Origin: Saprospiraceae bacterium
GTDB lineage: Bacteria > Bacteroidota > Bacteroidia > Chitinophagales > Saprospiraceae
DNA: 21,667 bases
Assembly (NCBI GenBank): GCA_017995875.1
Contig: JAGOIB010000027.1
Span: 1 to 21,667 of the forward strand
Reading direction: 5' to 3'
The notes under the pieces were generated by a model. That model had not been told where the DNA came from. It searched no databases and saw nothing but the letters and a program-made list of their open reading frames with translations. Positions 1-8,900 of this stretch are shown here, piece after piece. Made by a program: the position numbers and the translations under genes. Each line of letters starts with the position of its first letter. Position 1 is the first letter of the stretch.

Positions 1-656
1 GCATAGAACATGGGAATGATAAAAATCATGAGCGTCGCCTTGAAATTGACGAAGCACATCAATACGCAAAACAGAATAAAAGAGAATTCGCCGAAGGTCA
101 TGCGCGTGTAAATTTTTCTTTTCTTCCGGTTAAAAAGATACATAAACGTGTCCACAATCCCGATCAATAAAAAACGAAACAAGTATTTCATAAAATCAGT
201 TGGACTGTCTCGACGATATTTAAGCGTGCTGCTCGCGTCATCTTCCTGGTTGTTTTCAACATGGTGCATGATGATGTGATGCGCGAAATACGTCTCCGGT
301 GTATTTCCAAAAAATGGCGCTACAATCCAGGTAGTGTATTTATGAAGCCACATGTATCCTTTCTTAAACATGGCACGGTGGCACATGCAATGAAACATCA
401 GGCCAAACCGTCCTTTAAAATAGGATTGTGCGACATAAGCATATGGAATGAAGGCGAGCCACCAATAGATGCCTTGCAACAGCGGAGTATACAGAAGAAT
501 AGCCCATGGGAATACAATCAGGTGTATCCTTGTCAGTAAATGAACAAAAGGAAGATCTCTTTCGTCATTCAGGTACTTGAGCCAAAATTTTTCGTAAGGA
601 GTATATTCTGCTTTAGGTTGAAATTGGGGGTCCGTGATTGCGCCTAATAATTTCAT
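1..656 (-). CDS. Fatty acid desaturase family protein (partial, C-terminus beyond left edge)
   Basis: A minus-strand reading frame starts at an ATG at 656 and stays open to the left edge, giving 218 residues. Two histidine boxes of membrane di-iron desaturases are visible: H89-x3-H93 (HCMCHR) and H127-x3-H131-H132. Hydrophobic segments lie around residues 43-80 and 155-215, as expected for a membrane-embedded desaturase or hydroxylase. The third histidine box would lie past the window edge, so the family call rests on two boxes plus topology. Such enzymes insert double bonds or hydroxyl groups into acyl chains in the cytoplasmic membrane; the exact substrate cannot be read. There is no purine-rich ribosome site. 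It lies 189 bases downstream of the next minus-strand gene and may be a separate transcription unit. Confidence 0.75.
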   Translation of the reverse strand, partial: MKLLGAITDPQFQPKAEYTPYEKFWLKYLNDERDLPFVHLLTRIHLIVFPWAILLYTPLLQGIYWWLAFIPYAYVAQSYFKGRFGLMFHCMCHRAMFKKGYMWLHKYTTWIVAPFFGNTPETYFAHHIIMHHVENNQEDDASSTLKYRRDSPTDFMKYLFRFLLIGIVDTFMYLFNRKKRKIYTRMTFGEFSFILFCVLMCFVNFKATLMIFIIPMFY

Positions 657-845
657 GCTGTGCCTTAACCTTTTATGCGGTAATAAATAATACAATGTAT
701 CCACCAAAGGTCAATTTGAACACTGGTGTCACTCTGCTTAGCCCTGCAAAATAAGCATTTTCCGGGATTTGGGAGGATAAGGAGGTATGTGAGTGCCGTT
801 AAACCGCTATACCTGATGATTTATAAAACTATACAATAGCATCTT

Positions 846-1772
846 TCAGTCTCCTTTTTCTTTTGAAACAGCAACGGTTGTCTCGTGATCTTTTAATTGA
901 AAACTAAATCCTCCACGTTTAAAACTATAGACAATACCAAATAGAGAAACACTCGTTGATATCAGGTAAAATAAAAACCCTATAGCAACCGCTTTCTCCG
1001 CATCTATAAAAAGAAATTGTGATCCATATAAAAAGGTAAGTTCGCGTGCACCAAAACCACCAAGAGTGAAAGGAACCATCGCTACAAGCGAAGAGATCAG
1101 GAACAGAACCAGATAGTCAATCCAGTGCACTCCCTGGCCAAGTGCCATCACCAGTCCCAATGTGGCAATAGCCTGAGATCCCTGTACACCAATTGATTGT
1201 AGAGAGGTTTTTACCCAGGCACTTCGAAGTTTACCACCTCCCCATCTAAAAAGGCCCCAACCTACAAAACAGCTTACTACCAATGCCGGAATGACCCACA
1301 TCCAGTATGGTTGTGTAACAGGAACCCAAAGGAGTAAGATCAGACTAATTTCTACCAAGGCAATTAATCCGGATATCCTGTCCATAAGTGTAACAGCAAC
1401 GATGCGTTTGAGGGGGCGGTTAAACTGCTCCATCAATACTTTTATCTTGTACCCATCACCACTGATACCTCCCGGCAAGAGAAGATTGTAATACATACAC
1501 AACCAATACAAACGCAAATTCTGTAAATGCGTGAGGTGAATATCTTCTGTTTTTAAAAGCACATTGAAACGAAATGCCGCAATGACCTTAGAGAGGATAA
1601 ACCATATTAAAGCCCACATGACCCAAAGGGGATTGGCTTCACGGACAACATTCAGTAAAATACGCTCATCAACTTTCCGGATGATCAAAACAAGTATTGC
1701 CACGGAGATGGCGAGTTTGATCATTGTCTTGACAGGGCCCGGAATATGTATTGCGGGAAATTTGAATTTCAT
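846..1772 (-). CDS. UPF0104 / LPG-synthase transmembrane-domain family membrane protein
   Basis: This 308-residue protein has about eight hydrophobic helices and the marks of the lysylphosphatidylglycerol synthase transmembrane (flippase-like) family: a PGGISGDGYK motif at residues 100-109, DRISGL at 131-136, and PFTLGGFGARE near 234-244. The soluble aminoacyl-transfer domain of MprF is absent, so this is the stand-alone membrane domain, whose members are usually annotated as flippase-like or of unknown function. It starts 71 bases after the stop of the GT39-like glycosyltransferase on the same strand, which suggests co-transcription. Stand-alone members often sit beside glycosyltransferases and are thought to handle lipid-linked intermediates; that role is inference here. 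The start is a clear ATG, followed by a short basic N-terminus and the first helix. Confidence 0.8.
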   Translation of the reverse strand: MKFKFPAIHIPGPVKTMIKLAISVAILVLIIRKVDERILLNVVREANPLWVMWALIWFILSKVIAAFRFNVLLKTEDIHLTHLQNLRLYWLCMYYNLLLPGGISGDGYKIKVLMEQFNRPLKRIVAVTLMDRISGLIALVEISLILLLWVPVTQPYWMWVIPALVVSCFVGWGLFRWGGGKLRSAWVKTSLQSIGVQGSQAIATLGLVMALGQGVHWIDYLVLFLISSLVAMVPFTLGGFGARELTFLYGSQFLFIDAEKAVAIGFLFYLISTSVSLFGIVYSFKRGGFSFQLKDHETTVAVSKEKGD

Positions 1773-1843
1773 AAGACACTTTTCGGGTGGAAAATTAGCG
1801 AACTGAAAAGGATTGCTCCTTTCTTATATTTCTTTTCGACGTT

Positions 1844-3448
1844 TTAGCGTTTGACGCGCATTAACGCCAGCACTTGTCTGCTTTCTAGTGTGAGTGAATC
1901 AACCATGATGCCGGGGAAATCAGAATACATCGTCCGATCGACCAGGTAATACCCTGTTGAATCAATGACAGTATCAACTTTGTGAATGATTTGGTTGGTA
2001 TATCCGGAGGTGTAAAACCGAGCCACTTCATGTGGAAAGGTTTCTCCATACAAGTACCAACGCTCATTGCCGTACTTTTCAGCCACACGACGACAATCTT
2101 CACGACATATATTGACGTTGTGGTCGATCTTTCGAAAAGGCAAGACCACTGCATCAAATATGACCAGGCGGACAATTAACATCGCCAATGCAAACCAATA
2201 AAAAATACGGTTGCCATCAACTAACATACAAAAGAAGCATCCTGTAATCAATAAGGAGCCAGCGATCCAGAACAAAGTAATATGGGGAAGTGACCGGACC
2301 TTTTCCGACAAAGGCATTCCTAAAATAAACAGGGCTGACAAGAAGGTAAAACCCAGGAAGATATAGCGAAAAGTTTTCCAAAGGGCCTGATTGGTTTCTT
2401 TTGATTGTAGTAGAATATAAAATCCAATCATGTTGAACAAGGGCACAAACATCAGCAGATATCGGGGATATACCTGGACCGATAACCAATAGACCGGCAG
2501 ATTAGCCACTAACATCCAGAAATTGAATCGAATGAAGTCATGTGCGCGCATCCATGTTTTAAACTTTGGATGAAAAACAACAATCAATAGAAGTGACCAT
2601 GGTAAAAAGTGATAGGATTGTTCAAGCGGAAAGGTGAAAAAATGTGTAACCGTTTTCCATAGACCGTGATGGGTAGCTGTGCGTTGCATCGATTGATCCA
2701 GCAGAATACTGAAAACTTTGTCAAGAGGAACCCTTGTAGCATATGCAGCATAGTAAGCTATTAGTGGAATGGCACCAATTCCAATTCCAATAAAATGATC
2801 AGCTGAAAAAAGTTTCTTTTTGAAAACGCCATGAAGTTGCAAGGCTGTGATAACAGAGATTCCCTGAAATACTACTGCTGGCAGTCCTTTCAGTAAAAAG
2901 GCTACCGAAAAAAGGAAATAGGAAAGTATAAACATAAATCGCCAACGCTCCACTTTCGCCAGTTGGTAGAGAATCATAAAATTGAGATAGATGATCCATG
3001 AAAAGCAGATGTCTATCAAGCCAAGCATACTGTCCCATAAGAGAATACGCCCGCTGGTGAGCAACATCAAGGCGAGGGTGATTGCTGTGAGTTTGTCAAA
3101 TTGTATGCGGACAAAATAATATACAGTCCATGCAAATGCAGAAAGAAAAATCAAGGTAGTCACGCGGGTTGGCCATTCCCCGAAATAGCCGAACACACCA
3201 GATACAAGGTATATAAACCAGTTGTACAATGGTGGTTTGTTATAGTAGGCATCTCCATTGAGCGTAGGAACGATAAAGTTGCCGGACAGTTTCATTTCCA
3301 GTGCCACCAAGGTGCGGATGGCCTCATCACCTATGAAGGCTATCGTGCCCAGGTTGAGAAGAAAGGCGGGAATGCAAAGTATAATGGCCAGCCAGATTAA
3401 CTGGGTCACAGAAAGGTTTAGGACAAATTGTTTTAGGGACTTTATCAT
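1844..3448 (-). CDS. GT39/ArnT-like polyprenyl-phosphate-sugar membrane glycosyltransferase
   Basis: The 534-residue integral membrane protein has a short basic N-terminus and a first helix ending in FIGDEAIR, with D41-E42 in the position of the catalytic Asp-Glu of GT-C enzymes. A KPP motif follows at 71-73 within a YYNKPPLYNW stretch, which matches the first periplasmic loop of ArnT/PMT-type enzymes. About ten further hydrophobic helices precede a ~90-residue soluble tail. Enzymes of this fold move a sugar from a polyprenyl-phosphate carrier to lipid A, protein or another acceptor on the periplasmic face. The ATG at 3448 is preferred over an in-frame TTG at 3481 because it sits right before the basic segment of the first helix. 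It is probably the first gene of a unit with the UPF0104-like gene 71 bases downstream. The acceptor is unknown. Confidence 0.8.
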   Translation of the reverse strand: MIKSLKQFVLNLSVTQLIWLAIILCIPAFLLNLGTIAFIGDEAIRTLVALEMKLSGNFIVPTLNGDAYYNKPPLYNWFIYLVSGVFGYFGEWPTRVTTLIFLSAFAWTVYYFVRIQFDKLTAITLALMLLTSGRILLWDSMLGLIDICFSWIIYLNFMILYQLAKVERWRFMFILSYFLFSVAFLLKGLPAVVFQGISVITALQLHGVFKKKLFSADHFIGIGIGAIPLIAYYAAYATRVPLDKVFSILLDQSMQRTATHHGLWKTVTHFFTFPLEQSYHFLPWSLLLIVVFHPKFKTWMRAHDFIRFNFWMLVANLPVYWLSVQVYPRYLLMFVPLFNMIGFYILLQSKETNQALWKTFRYIFLGFTFLSALFILGMPLSEKVRSLPHITLFWIAGSLLITGCFFCMLVDGNRIFYWFALAMLIVRLVIFDAVVLPFRKIDHNVNICREDCRRVAEKYGNERWYLYGETFPHEVARFYTSGYTNQIIHKVDTVIDSTGYYLVDRTMYSDFPGIMVDSLTLESRQVLALMRVKR

Positions 3449-3536
3449 TGGAGCTATGGAATCAATGTACAAAGATGACAATTAAGTGAAAAGTCCAGGA
3501 TTCCTAGATTTTATTTTGTCAGACCGGAATAAATAA

Positions 3537-3568
3537 TTTGGAATCCATGAAGGCATTATGTATATTTG
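3537..3568 (+). promoter_or_regulatory. Bacteroidota-type promoter for the 3748 gene
   Basis: TTTG at 3537-3540 and TATATTTG at 3561-3568 are separated by 20 bases and match the -33 TTTG / -7 TAnnTTTG consensus of the Bacteroidota housekeeping sigma factor. Transcription would start near 3575 and leave an mRNA leader of about 170 bases. Confidence 0.6.
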
Positions 3569-3615
3569 AATACCCTTAACAATTCTCCTGAAGTCCTAAG
3601 GGCACTTACTATACT

Positions 3616-3623
3616 TAACTTTG
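3616..3623 (+). promoter_or_regulatory. Second candidate -7 box upstream of the 3748 gene
   Basis: TAACTTTG matches TAnnTTTG, but no TTG lies at the proper distance upstream. It could be an alternative start for the same gene with a shorter leader, or a chance match. Confidence 0.3.
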
Positions 3624-3687
3624 TCATCCCAGGATACATTTTCCGGGACACCGACAGTTGGCATTATTCCGAGTTTGCCGCATACCA

Positions 3688-3706
3688 TCAAAGTGTTTCA
3701 CTTTGA
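3688..3706 (+). promoter_or_regulatory. 8-bp perfect inverted repeat in the leader of the 3748 gene
   Basis: TCAAAGTG (3688-3695) and CACTTTGA (3699-3706) are separated by TTT. The repeat sits 41 bases before the start codon, inside the predicted 5' leader. It has no U-tract directly behind it, so it is not a standard terminator; an RNA hairpin or a dimeric-regulator operator are both possible. Confidence 0.4.
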
Positions 3707-3747
3707 CGACCTTTCATTTTACCGTGTAATTCAAAACAACTATTTAT

Positions 3748-4491
3748 ATGAAAAACCTATTTATTGCACTTAGTTTATTGATCGGCATGTGTACATCCGG
3801 ATGGGCCCAGACGGATTACATGCAATGGGAGACGCACAGATTTAAGGTCAAGCCGGGCCAAACGGAAATGTTTGAAAAAGGCCTTGCAGCCCACAACAAA
3901 AAATTCCACAATGCAGCTCCTTACAAGACATCTGTTTTCAGCCTTCACACAGGACCGAATTCAGGAGATTATGAAATCGCATTAGGTCCTATGACATTTA
4001 CGCAGATGGAAGGCCGTCCCAGCGGTGAAGCACATGACAGCGATTGGGAGAAAAACGTAATTGCTTACGTTGAATCCACAGGCGAGTCTGAGTATTGGAG
4101 AGCAGATAAAGATATCGAATATGCTCCTCCAGGATCAGAAGCTTTTAGTGCGCTACGATGGAGATATTTTACCGTCAAGCCAGGGCAGGGTGACCGTTTT
4201 GCAAGCTTGCTGGAACAAGTTGAGAATGTATATAAAACCAAGAATCTGGGGGCTGGATACCGTGTCTATTGGAAGTGGGGTGCTTCCCAGGGCCCTCATG
4301 TCTGTGCTGAGATGAGCATGAAGAGCTATGCTTATTTTGATCAACCCAATACCTGGGAAAAGGATTTCGAAGAAGTGAATGGCGAAGGCTCATACGACCG
4401 CTTTATGGAGGATCTGGACAGATGTATAGACAGGACTAAAACCTATGATGAAATGGTGAAGTTTGAATCAAGTCTGAGCAGTGATTATTAA
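3748..4491 (+). CDS. Secreted protein made of two tandem ~109-residue units, function unknown
   Basis: The 247-residue product begins with a signal peptide (residues 1-20, basic start, hydrophobic core, cleavage after WA-20 before Q21). The mature part contains two related units. The first begins around W27 with FKVKPGQ at 32-38, and the second around W138 with FTVKPGQ at 141-147, an offset of 109 residues. Both continue with an amphipathic helix (F-x-x-x-L), a strand-rich stretch and a W-E-K/D-x-F/V segment. The pattern recalls tandem ferredoxin-like (dimeric alpha-beta barrel) folds, but this is a guess from layout. There is no catalytic motif that I recognise. It is a single-gene unit with its own promoter upstream and a strong terminator 42 bases after the stop. 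The cysteine in the signal peptide is not in a lipobox. Confidence 0.8.
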   Translation: MKNLFIALSLLIGMCTSGWAQTDYMQWETHRFKVKPGQTEMFEKGLAAHNKKFHNAAPYKTSVFSLHTGPNSGDYEIALGPMTFTQMEGRPSGEAHDSDWEKNVIAYVESTGESEYWRADKDIEYAPPGSEAFSALRWRYFTVKPGQGDRFASLLEQVENVYKTKNLGAGYRVYWKWGASQGPHVCAEMSMKSYAYFDQPNTWEKDFEEVNGEGSYDRFMEDLDRCIDRTKTYDEMVKFESSLSSDY

Positions 4492-4533
4492 AATGCCTCT
4501 CCTTTTTTAGTTTATATCAATATTGTGTTGTAG

Positions 4534-4561
4534 AAACCGGAGATCCTTCTCCGGTTTTTTT
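4534..4561 (+). terminator. Intrinsic terminator after the secreted two-unit protein
   Basis: A 9-bp stem AAACCGGAG (4534-4542) / CTCCGGTTT (4549-4557) with a 6-base loop runs into a T-tract 4555-4561. Confidence 0.9.
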
Positions 4562-4706
4562 ATTTCATGGAAAACAAAACTTATTTATCCAAACCATGTT
4601 ACGTATTAGATAACCTTTCTTATCAGTATTGATTACTGATTGCCATTTGCCTGTGTTTCACGCACCCCTGCATGGTATTTTTTTCTAACCATTAAATTCA
4701 AAACGA

Positions 4707-5375
4707 ATGAACAAGTCGTATTTAATTTTCTATGCAGTGATGGCATCTTTAATTGTCACTCCTTCCTGTAACACAAGCAAGCAGACCAAGGGAGCTGTCA
4801 TCGGCGCATCGGCAGGTGCTGCGGCAGGAGCTATTCTTGCTAAAGACAACAAAGCTGTTGCTATTATTTTAGGGGCTGCCATTGGTGGGCTCGGTGGAGG
4901 GCTAATTGGCCATTATATGGACGAACAGGCTGCCAAAATACAAGAGGACCTGCAAGGCGCTAAAGTGGAGCGCGTCGGCGAAGGTATCCTGGTCACGTTT
5001 GATTCAGGGATTCTGTTTGACATTGATTCGTATGCGTTAAAAGCAACTACCAGGACCAATGCGGATAAGCTTTCCAAAACGCTTAATAAATATGATGAAA
5101 CCGAAATCCATGTGCTCGGGCATACAGACAATACGGGTACAGAAAAGTACAATTTGGAATTGTCCAAAAGGAGAGCAGCTGCAATTCATAATTATCTTGT
5201 ATCGAATGGCATAGCCGAAGGAAGACTTTCGGACACAGGATATGGAGAGTTGGATCCAATTGCTAACAATGAAACAGTGGAAGGAAAAGAATTGAACCGT
5301 CGTGTGGAAATTGTGATAGTGGCTGATAAGAAATTGCAACGGGATGCAAAAAAGGGTGATCTTGGAAGTAATTGA
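4707..5375 (+). CDS. OmpA-family lipoprotein with glycine-zipper segment
   Basis: The 222-residue protein has a lipoprotein-type leader with Cys21 (residues VTPSC; not a perfect lipobox, but followed by N-T-S as in many Bacteroidota lipoproteins). A glycine/alanine-rich zipper segment at about 29-70 (GASAGAAAGAI, GAAIGGLGGGLIG) is followed by an OmpA C-terminal peptidoglycan-binding domain at about 95-210. The two residues that hold diaminopimelate in OmpA domains are present with the usual 15-residue spacing: D141 (GHTDNTG) and R156 (LSKRRA), and the domain ends with the typical NRRVEI. It should sit in the outer membrane and tether it to peptidoglycan. It is preceded by a terminator and followed 95 bases later by a small membrane protein gene that may share its transcript. 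Confidence 0.88.
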   Translation: MNKSYLIFYAVMASLIVTPSCNTSKQTKGAVIGASAGAAAGAILAKDNKAVAIILGAAIGGLGGGLIGHYMDEQAAKIQEDLQGAKVERVGEGILVTFDSGILFDIDSYALKATTRTNADKLSKTLNKYDETEIHVLGHTDNTGTEKYNLELSKRRAAAIHNYLVSNGIAEGRLSDTGYGELDPIANNETVEGKELNRRVEIVIVADKKLQRDAKKGDLGSN

Positions 5376-5470
5376 CTTTATAATCCTGGAATAGTATCAA
5401 AAGAGCTAACTTTAGAAGATTGGCGGAGCAACCTGGATATTTCATTTAACAAGACCTAAACATTGACATC

Positions 5471-5689
5471 ATGAAACAAATCGTTGGAATCATACTATTA
5501 ATTGCTGCACTGGCTTTTGGATACCTGGGGTATGACAAAATGCAAAACAGCAAAGCCGGAATTAAAATAGGTGATCTTGAAATTTCAGCCACGGATAAAT
5601 CTTCCAGTAATGATTCGTATATATATTTTGCAATAGGTGCCATTGCCCTCGTAGGCGGATTGGTTATGCTCTCTAAAGGCAAAACCTAG
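5471..5689 (+). CDS. Small two-helix membrane protein, DUF3185-like
   Basis: This 72-residue protein has two hydrophobic helices (about 3-21 and 48-67) flanking a polar loop with the segment KMQNSKAGIKIGDLEIS. Length, topology and loop resemble the small DUF3185-type membrane proteins of unknown function; this assignment is from memory of the family and is tentative. The ATG at 5471 gives a natural short start before helix 1. It lies 95 bases after the OmpA-like gene on the same strand and is followed by a strong terminator 34 bases after its stop, so the two may form one unit. A TAACTTTA at 5407-5414 is a poor match to a -7 box, so an internal promoter is possible but weakly supported. No function can be assigned. 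Confidence 0.75.
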   Translation: MKQIVGIILLIAALAFGYLGYDKMQNSKAGIKIGDLEISATDKSSSNDSYIYFAIGAIALVGGLVMLSKGKT

Positions 5690-5723
5690 CGATTCAAAGA
5701 TTAATTGGTAATTCAAACTTTAG

Positions 5724-5760
5724 GAGGAGACAGATTAAAATCTGTCTCCTCTTTTTTTTT
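5724..5760 (+). terminator. Strong intrinsic terminator after the small membrane protein
   Basis: A perfect 12-bp stem GAGGAGACAGAT (5724-5735) / ATCTGTCTCCTC (5740-5751) with a TAAA loop is followed by nine Ts (5752-5760). Confidence 0.95.
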
Positions 5761-5854
5761 GCAGCTATAGGTTGGCAAGTCTTACCATTCAATCATTAAT
5801 GATAGCCGATCAATCATTTAGGCATAGAGTGCAAATCCTACTGTAGTACGTTTG

Positions 5855-5915
5855 TGTTGAAATAATACCTAATCCCAAACAAGACCGGCAAGGAGCTACC
5901 AACAGGTAGCTTTTT
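5855..5915 (+). ncRNA. Possible short non-coding RNA with its own -7 box and terminator
   Basis: TACGTTTG (5847-5854) is a perfect TAnnTTTG -7 box. About 40 bases downstream a 7-bp stem AGCTACC (5894-5900) / GGTAGCT (5905-5911) with an AACA loop runs into TTTTT (5911-5915). This lies after the strong terminator at 5724-5760 and before the bidirectional terminator at 5933-5965, so it would be a free-standing transcript of about 55 bases. No good -33 element is seen and there is no recognised RNA family, so this is speculative. Confidence 0.2.
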
Positions 5916-5932
5916 GCATTTAAGGCACAAAT

Positions 5933-5965
5933 AAAAAAAGGTGTTTCAACGAAACACCTTTTTTT
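5933..5965. terminator. Bidirectional intrinsic terminator
   Basis: A perfect 15-bp inverted repeat (seven As then GGTGTTTC at 5933-5947; GAAACACC then seven Ts at 5951-5965) has an AAC loop. It works in both directions because each strand ends in a T-tract. On the minus strand it lies 23 bases past the stop of the large T9SS protein gene and should end that transcript. Confidence 0.9.
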
Positions 5966-5987
5966 ATTTAAACTCAAAACTCCCGAC

Positions 5988-8900
5988 TTACTGATGCACT
6001 GCCTTTAAGACAACCCTGGAATCCTGATCCTGTATTATCACTAAGACTACACCGGAAGGTAGATGATCTGCTTTGATTTGTTTCTGCACCTGGCCGGAGG
6101 CATGGACCCATTTTTCGGTAGAAATGAGTTTTCCATGCACATCAAGCAATGATATTGTAGCCGTGCCATCCACGAGTGGCTGGCCATAAATGGTGAGGTT
6201 ATCCTTGAATGGATTAGGCCTTATTTGCCATCCCGCTGCATTATTGGATGGATTGTTTGTGCTGACCGTATTGACCGTCACCAGGACAGAAGATGTATCC
6301 GTTCCACATGCATTGTACACAATCAATGAAATCAGGTATTCACCGACTGCAGTATAAAAGATAGTTGGGTTTGCACTTTTATCAGTGCGTCCATCACCGA
6401 ATGACCAATGAAGGCTGTCATAATCAATCCCTGGGTAGTCAAGTGCAACTGTATTTTGAGCCTGAACCATAGTGAAAGTAGCATCAGGCACTCCCGCAAG
6501 TACAAGATCGAAACTGGCAGAATCGGTACAATTATCAAGAATAACATTCCGGATAAACAATAAACCATATGGTCCGGTATCTGCATTAGTGCTGACAAAT
6601 GTATTTCCGGAAATAGTACCCGGATTTGCACCCGGAGGTGCAGTCACAATTTGCCAGGTACCGCTTGCACCAGGGCCTTCAAAGACAGATAGATCAACAT
6701 CACCCTGACTGGAGCATGCGCTGGATTTAGTGGCCTGTAACAGTGCCGGACAAGCACAATCCGGTGCCTGCTGGAAGTTAGTAGAGGTACATCCTGTTGC
6801 CGTATAAGTCAGATTGATCTGCACGTCACTTCCAAAAGGAATGGATAGAATAGAAACACTATCCGTTCCGGGAATCTGAATGAGTGTACCTGCGTCGGCT
6901 AATACGACATCTGCATCAGTGATAAAGAAGATATCATAGTTTTGTTCATCATCATTACAGGTAATAGAATAGTCATTGATGACCGGTAATGGATTAGCTT
7001 TCACGACGACGGTGTCCCTGCTTTCGCAACTTCCTTCAGTAGTGGTGAATAGATAATACCATGCTTTGCCATCCTTCGGATGTTGTACACCGGATAATGG
7101 TTGCCCGGTAATGAGATCAAACCAACCACCGGTTCCCGGTATACCATTCAATACACTAGGTACAAAAGTGGCAAGATCGATAGGCTCAAACTGGCAAATG
7201 ACAGGGTCTTCAAGATTAGCCAGCACAGCTAAAGAAAATACATCAAGTGTGATAGCTGTTCTGACGCTATAGCATTCGGTGGATGGATCCACTGCTTCGA
7301 CATAATAGATAGCACTTGCAGCTTGTGAAGGCTGGAAGTCAAGACTGTTGACCAGGAATGGTGTGCCGCCACTTGGTTCTGTATACCAGTTGGCTTCTAA
7401 GCCAGCCTCAACAGTGACAGAAATAAGTGGTAATGGTTCATTTTCGCACAACTGATATCCAACTGCGGCAGGAACAGGTTGATTGATTTGAGGACAATTG
7501 CAAACAGGTGCGAGAATCAAAAATGTATCCGCACACAATCCCGTGGCATTGAGAACTTCTATCGTGACATCCACATCATTTGGAATATCAGAGATAGAAT
7601 CCTGGCCTGCAGGATTATTGTGCACAACACCGGAACTTGCATGGATGGAATCAGCAGTACTTGTAAATACTATTGAATAGGTGCCTGCAGGGACATCGCA
7701 TGGTTGAGCATCTACGACTAAACCAGGAATATCCTCAACGATAATTTCAATCGGCACCGTATCGTAACACATATGTTCCGTTGTAGCTAACACGTAAACC
7801 GTCGTAGAGGCTTCCGGCTGATAGAATGTTGGATCAAGTATGTTAGTTGAATCTGGAGGCAAACCAGCATGGAATGAGTATGTCGCCATGCTATTACTTG
7901 CGTCAGTGATAGGAATTGATTGCAGGACAACGGTTCCTCCCTGGCATATGGATACAGCCGGTATAGGGTTAAGGTGTGGTTGTGGGAAGATGTTGAATGG
8001 AACCCGTATCGAATTCTCACAATAATCATCCACTACTTTAGCCCACAATTCGACTATATTTTCGAGATTAGCTCCTGTTGGACTTGAAATATATTCACCA
8101 CCTGCCAGAGGATCGCCATCATACCAGCTGACATCATAGAAAGGGCTGATATTATAATCATATTCTGTAAGGTCGACATTGAGAGCCTCATCCCTGCAAA
8201 GATTGAGTGTAAAGGTTGTTGCGACCGGTAGTTTGTGGATATTAATAAATACCTCACCTTCGTCTACAATAGCTGTACAATTATATTTGTCAAATACATC
8301 CAGCAATGTGAATGTAATATCTGACCCACCGAGGACAGCTGGTAAAGTTAGGTAGGCTGCAGCGGCATTATAAATCGGAGCCGGAACAGTGTCCATACAG
8401 ATGGTAATCTCTTGTTCAGCACCCACAGGCATCCCTGTAAATGTCCATGTCGGATAACCGGGAGAGTGGAGTTCGAAATCAATTTTGTAGGGAGGTGTAC
8501 CACCTGATACTTCCAAATTGATGATACCAGGGTTGTCGGGACAATTTTTCAGACAAATATCTTCAGGTCCGGATATAAAAGCTTCCATTTCATAGTCGCA
8601 CGGATCTGAACAGAAACCAGGCATGGTGATCGGATACTTAAATATGCAGAATGGTGCATCGAGCATCTGGATCGTAAGCGTTATAATATTAGTACCAAGT
8701 GCAGACCCTGCTTGCATAGTAAAGTCCGTTGGAACACCTGTAATACCGGTGCCGGGTGAAATCGAACCAGATGAAACAGCTACTGTATAGGAACCTCCAA
8801 AATGATCACCGTCAGCATCGACGGTGATGACAGTCTGATCATCAAAAATGAAATTAGGCGTTCCGTTTTGAGAACATGAGACATCAAGAGTGGTTGAATC

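Noticed and set aside
261..539. 92-residue plus-strand frame
   Set aside because: It lies wholly inside the minus-strand desaturase gene and has no family features.
780..830. AGGTAT...ATACCT inverted repeat as terminator of the UPF0104-like gene
   Set aside because: The loop is over 20 bases and there is no T-tract on the minus strand.
3448..3481. Longer GT39 protein starting at TTG 3481
   Set aside because: The TTG start adds 11 residues not typical of the family; the ATG at 3448 fits the first helix better.
5821..5845. tRNA-like GCAAATCC segment
   Set aside because: No cloverleaf arms or acceptor pairing could be found around it.
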